Of a stretch of DNA of 64,000 nucleotides, positions 55,264 through 64,000 are shown piece after piece; position 1 is the stretch's first letter, and each line of letters begins with the position of its first letter. A model generated the notes under the pieces. That model saw nothing but the letters and a program-made list of their open reading frames with translations. It ran no database searches and had not been told where the DNA came from. The DNA is from Centrapalus pauciflorus. Lineage: Eukaryota > Streptophyta > Magnoliopsida > Asterales > Asteraceae. Both the position numbers and the translations under genes were made by a program. The DNA lies in contig JAANYP010000178.1 in NCBI GenBank assembly GCA_020465985.1, positions 60,623-124,622 of the forward strand. The letters are read 5' to 3'.

Positions 55264-56862
55264 CTATTTGAATGGTATCAGTTTGAATACATCCTCAGTG
55301 ACTATGTCATTTCCACCACTGCTTGTAACAGCTGTGAGGGAAACAGCAGAGCCAACAGGCCTCATGTCCTCAGATTCAGGACAGTCCTTGGCCAGATGTG
55401 TCTTCTTCCCACACTTGTAGCATTTTCTCTTTTTAGTACTTTTGGAAGAAGGACCTTCAGAAACACATTCTGAGCTGTTTTTGTTGATTCTTTCAGGTTT
55501 AGCATTTTTTGTAAAATCAACAGCTTGTGTGGTAAGTTCAAAGGCCACAGCTTTGACTGTCTCTTCTTTCCTCTTTTTGGGAGGACAGATGTCAAAGACA
55601 GGAAGCTTGATTGGCTTTTGAGCTTCCACAGGTTTGGGAAACTTATTCCCAGTTGTCTCCGTTTGAGCAATGGCTTTGCCTTTGCCCCTACTGAGTTGTG
55701 ATTTATGCTGCCTATCAGCATACTCACTGTGTTTGGTTTTGAAAAACTTATTTTCATTTAAAACCAACTTACCACCATGATTTGAAAACTTATTTGAAAT
55801 CACAGCAGTTTTGTTTTCAACCTGAGACTTACCTTTGTTGAAAACAGGCTGCTTACTTTTTGAAAACTTATTTTCAAAATGTTTAGCATCAAAAGGATTA
55901 ACATGCTTTTTACCAACAGCTTTGGACTCTGAACCTGTTTTGTCAACAGGCTTAGCATCCACAACTTCAGTTTGAGCATGTTTTCCTTTCTTCTGCTTGT
56001 GTGAGCTAGCAGAGCACTTAGCAGGCTGTTTTGGAGAACAAACTCCAACATCAGCTTTTGAGTTGAGTTCACACAGGCTGTCAGTATTTTGAGGCCTGAC
56101 AAACCTGTTTGTTGAAATAAGTTTACCATTCACATTTTGGATGAATGTATTTGGAAGTTCACCAAGAGTGGACAAGTCTTCTTTCAAATTACTTATTTCA
56201 ACAATGGAAGCTGCTGTGTCAAGATCCCCTCCAAGATAGGCTTGGATTTGAGCAGGAATCTGTTGACTGATACAATGGCTGACTTTTTGTGCAGATTGGC
56301 ACCAAGAGTCAACTATCTTTTGAAGCTTAGCATGCCTTATATCTGTTTCTCTCTTTTCTTCCAGTAAAATGGAGTTGATGTGTTTTAATTCATCAAGCTC
56401 AGTTTCCAACTTATGGAAACTGTCCAGTTTACTGGATTTAGTTTTAAGATCAGCTTTAAGCTTGGAGATCTCAGATAATAAAACATCATGCTTCTCAACA
56501 GCAGCTTTCAGATCAACAAGCATATATTCAAACATTTTAACTTTTTCTTCAGAACTGTAAGCCATAAAATTTTGTACCTTATACATCATTTTAGGATTCC
56601 AGTTCTCCAAGCTGCTGAAGGCTTCAGCTTCAGCCATGTCCTGTTTGAAACTGCTTGTTGATGGAACATCAGAGTTGGCCATCAGACACTGATTATCTTC
56701 TTCATCAGATGATGAATCAGATTCCTCCCAGTCACATGTCTCAGCCATGAGTCCCTTCTGGCGATTGGAAGACACAGAGTTTTCCAATTTCCTCAGCTTA
56801 GCCATGGCCATAAGGTACTTAACCCTATAGCCATCATCCCTGTTAGTCTTGATAGGTTTGGA
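55264..56862 (-). pseudogene. Copia-S2 gag-pol linker with second zinc knuckle
   Basis: In the same frame as gag, after a single TAA (56863-56865): KYLMAMAKLRKLENSVSS, an acidic block (CDWEESDSSSDEEDN), a helical coiled-coil region (LLSEISKLKADLKTKSSKL, LETELDELKHINSILLEEK), a Lys/Asn-rich region with repeated FSKSKQP/NKF motifs, and a second zinc knuckle CYKCGKKTHLAKDC (C-x2-C-x4-H-x4-C) near 55400. Probable spacer and nucleocapsid extension. It ends at a stop 280 bp before pol resumes in another frame. Confidence 0.82.
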
Positions 56863-57906
56863 TTACTGACCAACAGCTTTTGACACACAGTCAGCAGCTA
56901 TATGGCCAGTTTTGCCACACTTGAAGCACTCAGCCTTGGATTTGTCAAATGCTTTCTTTTTGCCAGCACTTGCACCTCCTTGTAGCATACTTCTTCCAAA
57001 TCTTCTCTTGCTGAACTTTTTGACAAGCATAGCTATCATTTGCTCATCATCTTGTTCAGTAAGATCTGCAGCCTCTTCTTCTTCAGACACCTCCTCCTTA
57101 TCATCATCCTGTTGATCAGGTTGAGTGAACACATCACTCACCTGATTAACAGACTGTCTCACATTAGCCACAAAGGCAGTACCTCTTCTGGACATTTCCA
57201 ACGCATTCCTCTTTTGCTGCCTTGATTGTTCATCATTCAGTAAGGATCCATACAGATTGACCAGATCCATACTTCTGATAGTACCTGAGTTTCTTAGGAT
57301 GGTTGAGAAATAGTTCCACTCCTCAGGTAAAATGTCCAGAAACTTGTTCACCAAAGTAAGACTGTCCTTAGTGATCCCAACAGCTTTGAGATCATTCACC
57401 AGAGCAGTGAACCTGGTGTAGGTTTCTGTGAGAGACTCCTTTGGTTTGGCAAAGAAGAGTTCATACTGTCTAACAAGATTGTTAATCCTGTTGTCCAGTG
57501 TGATTGTGGGTCCATCATAGACGGTACACAGAGTATCCCACATCTCCTTTGCAGTCTTCATCTTCTCAACCTGCTTGAACACATCATCAGGAAGAGAAAT
57601 GACCAGGTTGTTTCTGGCTTTTGCATCCAGAGCTACCATTCTCTTGTCTTCATCAGACCATTGAGCTTTTGCTTTCTCAAAGGTCCTGATTTCAGGAGCA
57701 GCTCCTTCAACCGCTGGAGTTATTGTAGTAACAGAGGTTGGCACATAGGGACCCTCCATCACTATCTCTGGCAGTTGTACATCCAGATTCTCTAGATAGA
57801 GCATCATTCTGCACTTCCAACCAGAGAAGTTTTGATGATTAAATTTTGGAGGCTTGCCCATAGAACCATTGTCATAGTAAGAAGAGTTTGCAGCACTGTT
57901 GTCCAT
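56863..57906 (-). CDS. Copia-S2 Gag
   Basis: 347 codons starting MDNSAANSSYYDNGSMG, 48 bases inside the primer site, which supports the start. NFSGWKCRMMLYLENLD and KEMWDTLCTVYDGP are the UBN2-type capsid blocks. EEWNYFSTILRNSG and a highly acidic segment (DDDKEEVSEEEEAADL) precede the zinc knuckle CFKCGKTGHIAADC (C-x2-C-x4-H-x4-C). It ends at TAA just after the knuckle (KAVGQ); the frame continues on the other side as the linker. Gag would coat element RNA in cytoplasmic particles. Confidence 0.9.
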   Translation of the reverse strand: MDNSAANSSYYDNGSMGKPPKFNHQNFSGWKCRMMLYLENLDVQLPEIVMEGPYVPTSVTTITPAVEGAAPEIRTFEKAKAQWSDEDKRMVALDAKARNNLVISLPDDVFKQVEKMKTAKEMWDTLCTVYDGPTITLDNRINNLVRQYELFFAKPKESLTETYTRFTALVNDLKAVGITKDSLTLVNKFLDILPEEWNYFSTILRNSGTIRSMDLVNLYGSLLNDEQSRQQKRNALEMSRRGTAFVANVRQSVNQVSDVFTQPDQQDDDKEEVSEEEEAADLTEQDDEQMIAMLVKKFSKRRFGRSMLQGGASAGKKKAFDKSKAECFKCGKTGHIAADCVSKAVGQ

Positions 57907-57953
57907 GGAAACTTGGGATTATGAGAGATCTAGAATGACACACACTCTAAACT

Positions 57954-57965
57954 GCTCTGATACCA
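57954..57965 (-). promoter_or_regulatory. Copia-S2 primer-binding site
   Basis: TGGTATCAGAGC on the minus strand, two bases after the 5' LTR; complementary to initiator-Met tRNA. Confidence 0.93.
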
Positions 57966-57967
57966 GT

Positions 57968-59082
57968 TGTAGGTCCCGAAAGGTTCCCAAAGTATATAGT
58001 AATAAACTGTAGAGGGGGGTGAATACAGTATTTAAAAACTACACACTCTTTTTCTCAATGTTTGTATGTATTATCAACAAATGTTAATTACAAACAAGCT
58101 TGACTGCGGAATTGTTCAAGCTGAGATGACAGAATACAAAAGTATGGTTTCTAGTCTAAGACACACTCAAACTAGATTACAATGAACACACTCACTAAGA
58201 TGCACTCACTGTATTTTACAAGACTTTAAGGAACAGCTTTGGTAAACAGCTTAGACACACAGAAGCTTGTTTACAGAAGATTTGCATGCATGAATATCAC
58301 ACTTGCACGTTCACTCTTGGTTTAAGCACTTAGCTTTCTTCACATTCTTTCTGACCTTAGAAGCTTCCTTTTATACTCACTTAGAGGATCTAAGAGAAAC
58401 ATCTTCATTGGGCAGAATGAAAAAGGAGAAGTCTTGTTTGAAAAGACAATATAACTTTTCTGCACTTTTCTGAAAAGCAGACTTGCCTTCTCTTGTGCAG
58501 AACTTTTGTCTTTTTACTTTCTACTGTTGCATTGCCTTTAACCATTTTAGGAATGTCAACTTTGCGTCTTTCTTCCTTGTAAAGGCCTATTTTGATATAA
58601 GAAAAAGGTCTGTCACCCTTTTTCAAATATCCGTTTGTCTTCATGTAACAGAACAGCTTGGGCAGGCTGAGCGGTTCTGCTTTCCACTTTGTCTTCAACT
58701 GTGTAAACTGATCTGGTAGTTAAAAACAATACATGATGACTTGGAAACAAATTCCATAAAGTGTTTAGCCTGTTCACAAAGAACAGGTTCTGTTCACAAA
58801 GAACAGAACACTTTAAAAATGCCCAAGCTGCTCAACAGTGTAGAGCAGCGTAGACAGTTTATGTCCAGCCTGATCAGCAGACTGATCAGCTTGGACAAAC
58901 TGTCTTGGTTGCAACACATGCAACGTATAGAACAGCTTTAGACTGATATTGCAAATCATTTTCAGGTTTCAATAAGGCATATAACAGGCCTTAAATTCAA
59001 CCTTCAAATGTATCAACAGGTTTGATAAAATCTCCCCCTCAGATGTAGAGCAGGTTTGACTGAGGCCTTTTTGTGCCTAACA
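57968..59082 (-). repeat. Copia-S2 5' LTR
   Basis: 1115 bp, matching 45524-46633 along its whole length. Flanked on the outer side by ATAGG, which does not match the other flank (GTCTC). Confidence 0.93.
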
Positions 59083-60166
59083 ATAGGGTTGAGATCATTG
59101 CATAACCTTAATTTAGTGCAGAACTATAGAACCAATCTAAACCATTGGATTATTATATAACACTAGGGATAAGATGGTAATTATGCAATTAACATTGAAT
59201 TAATAGTAGTCTACCAAGTTTGACTGCCCACTTTGATCATTTTTTACTCTTTTAATATCGAAGGTACATGCAGTGTTGAATGTGTGATATAAACTGTAAT
59301 TCGACATTGAATGATCTGTATATAATATATTGAATGGAGGTCTAAGTAAAAAAAAAATTTACGAAAAATAAACACGTAAAATTTTTTTGAAAAAAATATA
59401 TCATTACTATTCTCATTAAATCAACCAACTTTTGACTACAAATTTTGACCATGATTTTGGTTCTGTTAATTTTGAATGTACATGCAGTGTTGCATCGACG
59501 TTGGATAAACGGCATCAAGTGTTCATTCGACATTGAATTATATCGGTCATGCTACATTGCATGGTGGTCTGGGTAATTTTTTTTTTACGATAAATAAACA
59601 CGTGAAATTTTTTCGAAAAAAATATGTCATTACTGTTCTCATTAAATCAACCAACTTTTGACTACTAATTTTGACTATTATTTTGGTTCTGTTAATTTTG
59701 AATCTACATGCAGTGTTGCATCGACGTTGAATATACGATATCAAGTGGTCATTCGACATTGAATGATACCGGTCATTCTACATTGCATGGTGGTCTTGCT
59801 ATTTTTTTTTTTTACGAAAAATAAACACGTAAAATTTTTTCGAAAAAAATATATCATGACAGGTCTCGTTTTAAAAAGTATAAAATTCTCGTTTTTATGG
59901 TATAATTTTTTTGATTTAACAATTAATCATACTAATGTTATTTTAATTTAAAGAAAAATGATATTTATTTTACTAATGGCAATCGTTTTGCTATTTCCAA
60001 TCTATTCCTTTTTTACCCCTGAAAGAATTAGAAAATCACTAATGCCAATCTTTTTTTCACTAATTCCAAACTTTATGATTTTAATCAAGACCATTAGATT
60101 AATCTAATCTATGGACGATATTGGTTCTACGGTTCTACACTAAATGTAGGTTCTGCAATTATCTCA

Positions 60167-60168
<2 letters not shown>
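59083..60168. mobile_element. non-autonomous DNA element with inverted ends
   Basis: The left end (ATAGGGTTGAGATCATTGCA...TTTAGTGCAGAACTATAGAACC) is repeated in inverse orientation near 60120-60170 (in reverse: TAGATGAGATAATTGCAGAACC...TTTAGTGTAGAACCGTAGAACC). These are about 50-bp imperfect inverted repeats. Between them lies a 226-bp tandem repeat. No transposase is present. The superfamily is uncertain (MITE, MULE-like or Helitron-like). Its left end touches the Copia-S2 LTR, so any target duplication is lost. Confidence 0.6.
59230..59870 (+). repeat. 226-bp tandem repeat, nearly three copies
   Basis: The markers AACACGTAAAATTTTTT..GAAAAAAATAT at 59371, 59597 and 59824 give spacings of 226 and 227. 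ACATGCAGTGTTG, CGACATTGAATGAT and CAACCAACTTTTGACTAC recur at the same period. The two minus-strand frames at 59342-59533 and 59547-59759 are the same repeat read twice, not genes. Confidence 0.88.

Positions 60169-60235
<67 letters not shown>
60169..60235. repeat. (TA)n microsatellite
   Basis: About 33 uninterrupted TA units directly after the inverted-repeat element. Confidence 0.98.
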
Positions 60236-60241
<6 letters not shown>

Positions 60242-60689
60242 TAAAAAAATAAAATTAAAGCTATATGAGTATGATATTATAGGTACGTGGATTTAAATAA
60301 CACATAACGAGAGTTTCAAATAACCAAGGCATATCTATCTATTCTATTATATGAGTAACTAGATGTCACATGACATCTAGATACAACACCAACTGGCTTA
60401 ACATGGGATTGCCACGTGTACCTAACAATTTCCTATTAATTTGTTTCTAATTTTTTTTTTCAATCTATCTATAATAAATAATTTAAATAATATCTAATCA
60501 AATATAAATCTTATCTAATATAAAACTCAAATTTGAATTTGAATGATAACTTTTCTTTTTTATATATTTATATTTATATTTATTGTATTATATAAATAGA
60601 TATTATAAATTTGATAAAATATATTTAAAAATTATCCTACAAGATTAATGAAATTAAATTTTTAAATGTATACACATGTTATACATGGG
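60236..60689. other. AT-rich DNA with a 22-bp palindrome
   Basis: CTAGATGTCA-CA-TGACATCTAG at 60359-60380 is perfect apart from the two-base centre. Otherwise nothing recognisable. Confidence 0.55.
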
Positions 60690-61658
60690 TAGAGATGGCA
60701 AAAAACCTTGAACCCGATGGGGAACCTGACATCCGAACCCGTTTTGACCGGGTAATCCCCAAGTTGACCGGGGATGGAGACGGGGACGGGTAATACCCGA
60801 ATTCTAAAATCGGGGACGGTGGCGGGGATGGGATTACCCATCGGGTACCCGTACCCGTACCCAACCCTGTACCCGAAACATAATATAAATATGAATAATA
60901 TATATATTATATATAAATACTTAAATATTGCATATGAATATCATAGTTAAATACATATATGAGTAGTTAAATGCTTAAATACCATACATATGAATCATAT
61001 ATTATATGCATAGTATATAAAAATGTTTGAATACACACACACATATATACATACATCACACGTGCATTTCTTGTTGTATCATCTAAATAAGATTAAGTAT
61101 ATTTTTGAAGTTAAATTTGTATTGAAGTGTTAAGTTTCACAATTCATTATAATTACAAATAATACACATCTAATATACGTAGGAAAGTCGTATTAATATA
61201 CTAATTAATTTAATGTTATTTAATTTGATTCTTTTATAGGAACTTTATTACATCAATAATATTTGGAGTTTTATGTTTCCTTTTTGACATTGTAATTAGA
61301 TTTAATTTTATATAGAAATATTGCATCATAACAATTTTTATTAGGTGATTGATCAATTATATTTTTTTGTGTTGAGTTATTAATCTAATGTTATATTAAT
61401 TAAATATAAAAATATAATATTTTATGTCCAAATTTTCTATTTCATAAACATTAATTATAAAATACATAATGTAAAATTTAACGGGTAAAAATCCCCGAGT
61501 ACCCGTCGGGGATCCCCGTTACCCGTCGGGGATGGGGATGGGGATGCAAAGTAAATACCCGTCGGGGACGGGGTCGGGAATGGAGACGGGTTTTTAAAGT
61601 CGGGGTCGGGGACGGGAAAAGGGGTCCCCGGTAATACCCGTACCCGTTACCATCTCTA
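60690..61658. mobile_element. non-autonomous hAT element with GC-rich ends
   Basis: Ends TAGAGATGGCAA (60690) and TTACCATCTCTA (ending 61658) are inverted repeats. The flanks TACATGGG (60682-60689) and TATATGGG (61659-61666) are an 8-bp duplication with one mismatch, as expected for hAT. About 180 bp inside each end is packed with GGGGA(T/C)GGG and TACCCG words; the middle is AT-rich and non-coding. The frame at 60679-60864 arises from these words. Confidence 0.85.
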
Positions 61659-61666
61659 TATATGGG

Positions 61667-62117
61667 TTTATAAACTAGTATTTATTGTAATAATATATAT
61701 AAATATTTATACACAAAATATGGTTCAAGAGACACAGAGTACTCAAAAGTACCATTTTAAAAAAGAATTAATTTTTTTTTCATAAAAATATTTTAATTAA
61801 TATTATAATCATGTATCTTGTACTAAATTTTTCTTTTTTAAGTTTAAAAAAAAAAAATAGTTAATCGTCGTCTTTGTTTCTTGTGATATCATAAATTGAT
61901 AGGATCATAAATAATTGATCGATGCAACCCGACGAAATGTGTCATGTGTGCGTGTGCAGCCAACCACAAATTGCATGGCCATAGCCCATAGCACGTAGAA
62001 ATTTCCCCTCTCTGTTGGCGCAACTACCACGTACCCTAACAAACTGGTCAAACCCGTGTGCTACCCAAGCCAACCCAAACCAAACCACTGTCACCACCCC
62101 TTGTTTCACTCGTTTTT
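61667..62117. other. upstream region of the host gene
   Basis: AT-rich up to 61920, then a more balanced stretch (61920-62100) free of repeats. The minus-strand frame at 61942-62175 is not supported. Likely promoter-proximal sequence of the gene at 62182. Confidence 0.4.
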
Positions 62118-62136
62118 TATTTATATATATATAAAA
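62118..62136 (+). promoter_or_regulatory. putative TATA box
   Basis: TTATATATATATAAAAA lies 46-63 bases before the ATG at 62182, so the transcript would have a very short 5' UTR (about 15-35 bases). The CTTCCTCATC context downstream fits a plant start region. Confidence 0.55.
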
Positions 62137-62181
62137 AGTAAATCCTTCCTCATCATTTCCGCCATTAATTAACAATCAAAC

Positions 62182-62925
62182 ATGTGTCGTGGATTCCAAC
62201 AAAACGAGAGAGATGAGAATCGTCTCTTAAAAATCAAAGCTCTTTATCTCTCACTATCCCTCTCGAAAACTCCAAATCGCTTACCTGATTCACTAACTCT
62301 ACATTACCTTTCCCGAATTAATGGCAGCCCATTAGAGATTAATGGGTCTGTCATAAAACCCGATGCATCGGCGTTTGTCACCCTTTATCGGGTTGTTTCC
62401 GATGAGGGTAAAGGTTCAGTTACGTATGGGAGCAGGGAAAGGGTTAAGGTTAGTGAAGGGGTGAGATTTGAGGTTTATTTGAGGGAAGAGAAGGTGGTGA
62501 AAGGTAATTTTAGAAAAGATGAAGGGGGTGAATGGAAGATGGAGTGTAAGTGTGGGTTAGAGGAGGAGGAGGAGGTGGTGGAGGTGAACGGCGTGGAGGT
62601 TTGTGTGGCGGTGGAAGGTGAGGTGGAGGTGATGAAGGAGAAAGTGGAGATGGTGGCAAAGAGGAGGAGAAAATGGAGGTGTTTTGTGGGGTTGGAGGAG
62701 ATACCGGAGCAGCAGAGTGAAGGGGAGGAATATTGTTGTTGTTGTTGTGATTGCAGCGGAGAAGAAGAGGCGGAGGATGACGACGGTGGTGAGGTGGAGG
62801 TGGATGTGGATGGGGTGAAATGGGCGGTGGATGTTGGGATATGGGTGATGTGTGTGGGTGTTGGTGTGGGTTATTTGGTTTCAAAGGCTTCGTCAAAGAG
62901 TCTACGAAGGAGGATATTGTTGTAA
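62182..62925 (+). CDS. plant-specific conserved protein with C-terminal membrane segment
   Basis: An intronless 247-codon gene. It starts MCRGFQQNERDENRLLKIKAL. A central region (about residues 45-130) alternates hydrophobic and charged residues as in a beta-rich domain (SPLEINGSVIKPDASAFVTLYRV, VYLREEKVVKGNFRKDE, EWKMECKCGL). It continues with a basic patch (KRRRKWRCFVGLEEIPE), a cysteine run (CCCCCDC, about 185-191), an acidic stretch, and one hydrophobic segment (about 216-233, DVGIWVMCVGVGVGYL) followed by SKSLRRR. That layout suggests a tail-anchored protein with a cytosolic N-terminus. It resembles Arabidopsis proteins mislabelled 'erythronate-4-phosphate dehydrogenase family', a recollection that needs a search. 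No dehydrogenase motif is visible. Codon use is GC-richer than the flanks and the frame is intact, so it is probably functional. Confidence 0.8.
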   Translation: MCRGFQQNERDENRLLKIKALYLSLSLSKTPNRLPDSLTLHYLSRINGSPLEINGSVIKPDASAFVTLYRVVSDEGKGSVTYGSRERVKVSEGVRFEVYLREEKVVKGNFRKDEGGEWKMECKCGLEEEEEVVEVNGVEVCVAVEGEVEVMKEKVEMVAKRRRKWRCFVGLEEIPEQQSEGEEYCCCCCDCSGEEEAEDDDGGEVEVDVDGVKWAVDVGIWVMCVGVGVGYLVSKASSKSLRRRILL

Positions 62926-63342
62926 TTATGGATTTCAATTTTTTTTTTTTTTTTTTTTTTGGTTCTCATAAACTATACTATATGTAACATATGTATGCAA
63001 AATACAATTTATACTCTGATTTATGAACACATTTACTAATAAAAATTCTAGCTTTAACAATAAACATTGATTCCAGCTAGTTTTTATCAAACAAACAATC
63101 GTGTAACGCGCAGTAGATTGTTTGTTCATACAACTTACGATGTGTCAACAACACCCAAAGGACGTTAGTTTGTAGATTTTATTTATCTGAAATTTACATT
63201 CTGTCAAAGAATTTGCATTATGTAGGTTTTGTTAAAAAATTTGCGTTAATATTTAGGAAAACTTTTTAATCTGAAGAATGCAATGCAACTGGAATTTAAA
63301 ATTCTAGGGGAGAGACTCAGTTTTCAAATAAGAGTTAATTGC
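62926..63342. other. 3' flank of the host gene
   Basis: Begins with a run of about 20 T (62940-62960). No clear polyadenylation signal was singled out. No further coding region. Confidence 0.45.
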
Positions 63343-63775
63343 GTCAAAAGGTAACCTACTGTCACATTTTTTTTCAATTTTGGTAACATACTATTTTTTT
63401 CTATTTAAGGTGACATACTTTTCGAATCAAGTCAATCAAGGTGACTATATCGGATTAAAAGGTAAAAAATTATTGTCGTGACATTTTCTTTGTCCATTCA
63501 GCAATTTTTACCGAAATAACAGTTTAATTTATTATATGGTGTGCATTATTTTGTGCAATTTAAAAAGATTTTTTGATAATATATTGTTATTTTGAGCAAA
63601 TTTAAAAATAAAAAAGCAATATTGAAAATTAGAAAAAAAACTGATAACCAGATAAAAAACTGTCATATCAGTGATTTTTACCATTCAATTCGATAAGATT
63701 ACCTTGATTAAATTGATTTGGAAAATATGTTACATTAAATAAAAAATTAGTTTATTACCTAAATGAAAGAGTTAT
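63343..63775. mobile_element. MITE-like fold-back element
   Basis: Arms at about 63376-63447 and 63696-63765 are inverted copies of each other: GGTGACATACTTTTCGAATC and AAGTCAATCAAGGTGAC pair with GTAACATATTTTCCAAATC and ATTTAATCAAGGTAATC read in reverse. Identity is roughly 75-80 percent over 70 bp by eye. The 250-bp centre is AT-rich and non-coding. Target duplication and exact ends are not resolved. Confidence 0.6.
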
Positions 63776-64000
63776 AGAAATTATGAAAATTCATGAGATT
63801 TTAAATCCTTACTAAATCTGTAAATCAAGCACATGATTTCAAATGCAAATGGCCCATTAGATCTTCACGGCACCTCCTCCGCCATAGTGTGAGCTGGGGC
63901 AGCTCCGAAAAGCGAGGCCTACTTAAATAAGGAGACTTCTTTTTATTTTTGGCCCATTTGCTTGCTTTGAAAATGTAAGGCCCAAATAAACCTACAATAA
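63776..64000. other. unassigned DNA at window end
   Basis: Mostly AT-rich with a short GC-richer stretch (63865-63925). A minus-strand ATGGCGGAGGAGG start-like motif at about 63885 meets a stop after six codons, so it is not called. Confidence 0.35.

Larger units (their letters stand above)
45524..59082 (-). mobile_element. SIRE-like copia element with long intact pol and aORF (Copia-S2)
   Basis: Minus-strand element of 13.6 kb: 5' LTR 57968-59082, PBS 57954-57965, gag 56863-57906, linker 55264-56811, damaged protease 54981-55263, pol 51849-54980, word-rich spacer, aORF 47003-51192, PPT 46634-46643, 3' LTR 45524-46633. The flanks show no 5-bp duplication (GTCTC versus ATAGG). Only a few disruptions exist, so it is much better preserved than Copia-S1, although its LTRs differ more. 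Confidence 0.93.

Noticed and set aside
60679..60864. Gly/Thr/Pro/Ser frame in the hAT MITE
   Set aside because: Arises from TACCCG and GGGGATGGG words of the element end.
62510..62938. Pro/His-rich minus-strand frame opposite the host gene
   Set aside because: Antisense shadow of an acidic/Val-rich coding sequence (GAG/GTG codons read as CTC/CAC).

Overview
This window is repeat-dominated nuclear DNA of a flowering plant. Almost every recognisable coding stretch belongs to a transposable element: LTR retrotransposons of the Ty1/copia and Ty3/gypsy groups with initiator-Met-tRNA primer sites (TGGTATCA...) or an Athila-type primer site, hAT DNA transposons and MITEs. Non-coding DNA is AT-rich. 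The retroelement protein families look like those common in Asteraceae, but that is recollection and not shown by the sequence. Only one ordinary host gene is convincing: an intronless 247-codon gene at 62182-62925.

Layout. 1-2653: decayed minus-strand copia element with its gag segment duplicated in tandem (period 1852). 2654-6308: unassigned DNA with a cluster of palindromes at 3714-4062 and a detached copia LTR at 5030-5391. 6316-29765: one hAT element (about 2.4 kb originally) carrying two complete nested insertions. The first is a 13.6 kb plus-strand copia element (6645-20206, TSD ATAAT). The second is a 7.5 kb plus-strand gypsy element (21664-29138, TSD CGATT) whose LTRs are nearly identical but whose reverse transcriptase is gone. 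30064-43098: minus-strand copia remnants interrupted by a chimera in which an Athila-like gypsy element (36929-42764) is fused inside coding sequence to another copia element (32735-36928); one large deletion explains this. 43099-45523: unassigned DNA and a probable truncated gypsy LTR. 45524-59082: a large minus-strand SIRE-like copia element with a long intact pol reading frame. 59083-61658: small non-autonomous DNA elements, a 226-bp tandem repeat and a TA microsatellite. 61659-64000: the host gene with a TATA box, then a MITE.

How parts relate. The two large copia elements (6645-20206 plus, 45524-59082 minus) share an unusual plan: LTR, gag, long acidic/coiled-coil linker, protease-integrase-RT-RNase H, a non-coding spacer built from many copies of one short word, then a long additional ORF (aORF) before the 3' LTR. 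The aORFs seem to share an N-terminal fold followed by low-complexity and coiled-coil sequence. SIRE-type elements are known for 'envelope-like' ORFs here, but I see no signal peptide or membrane segment.

Most worth a second look: the aORF pair and their word-array spacers; three consecutive hairpins at 3888-4000 that keep one loop while their arms change but stay complementary; and the base-level nested insertion history. No rRNA, CRISPR array or organellar segment was recognised. tRNA genes were not searched systematically.
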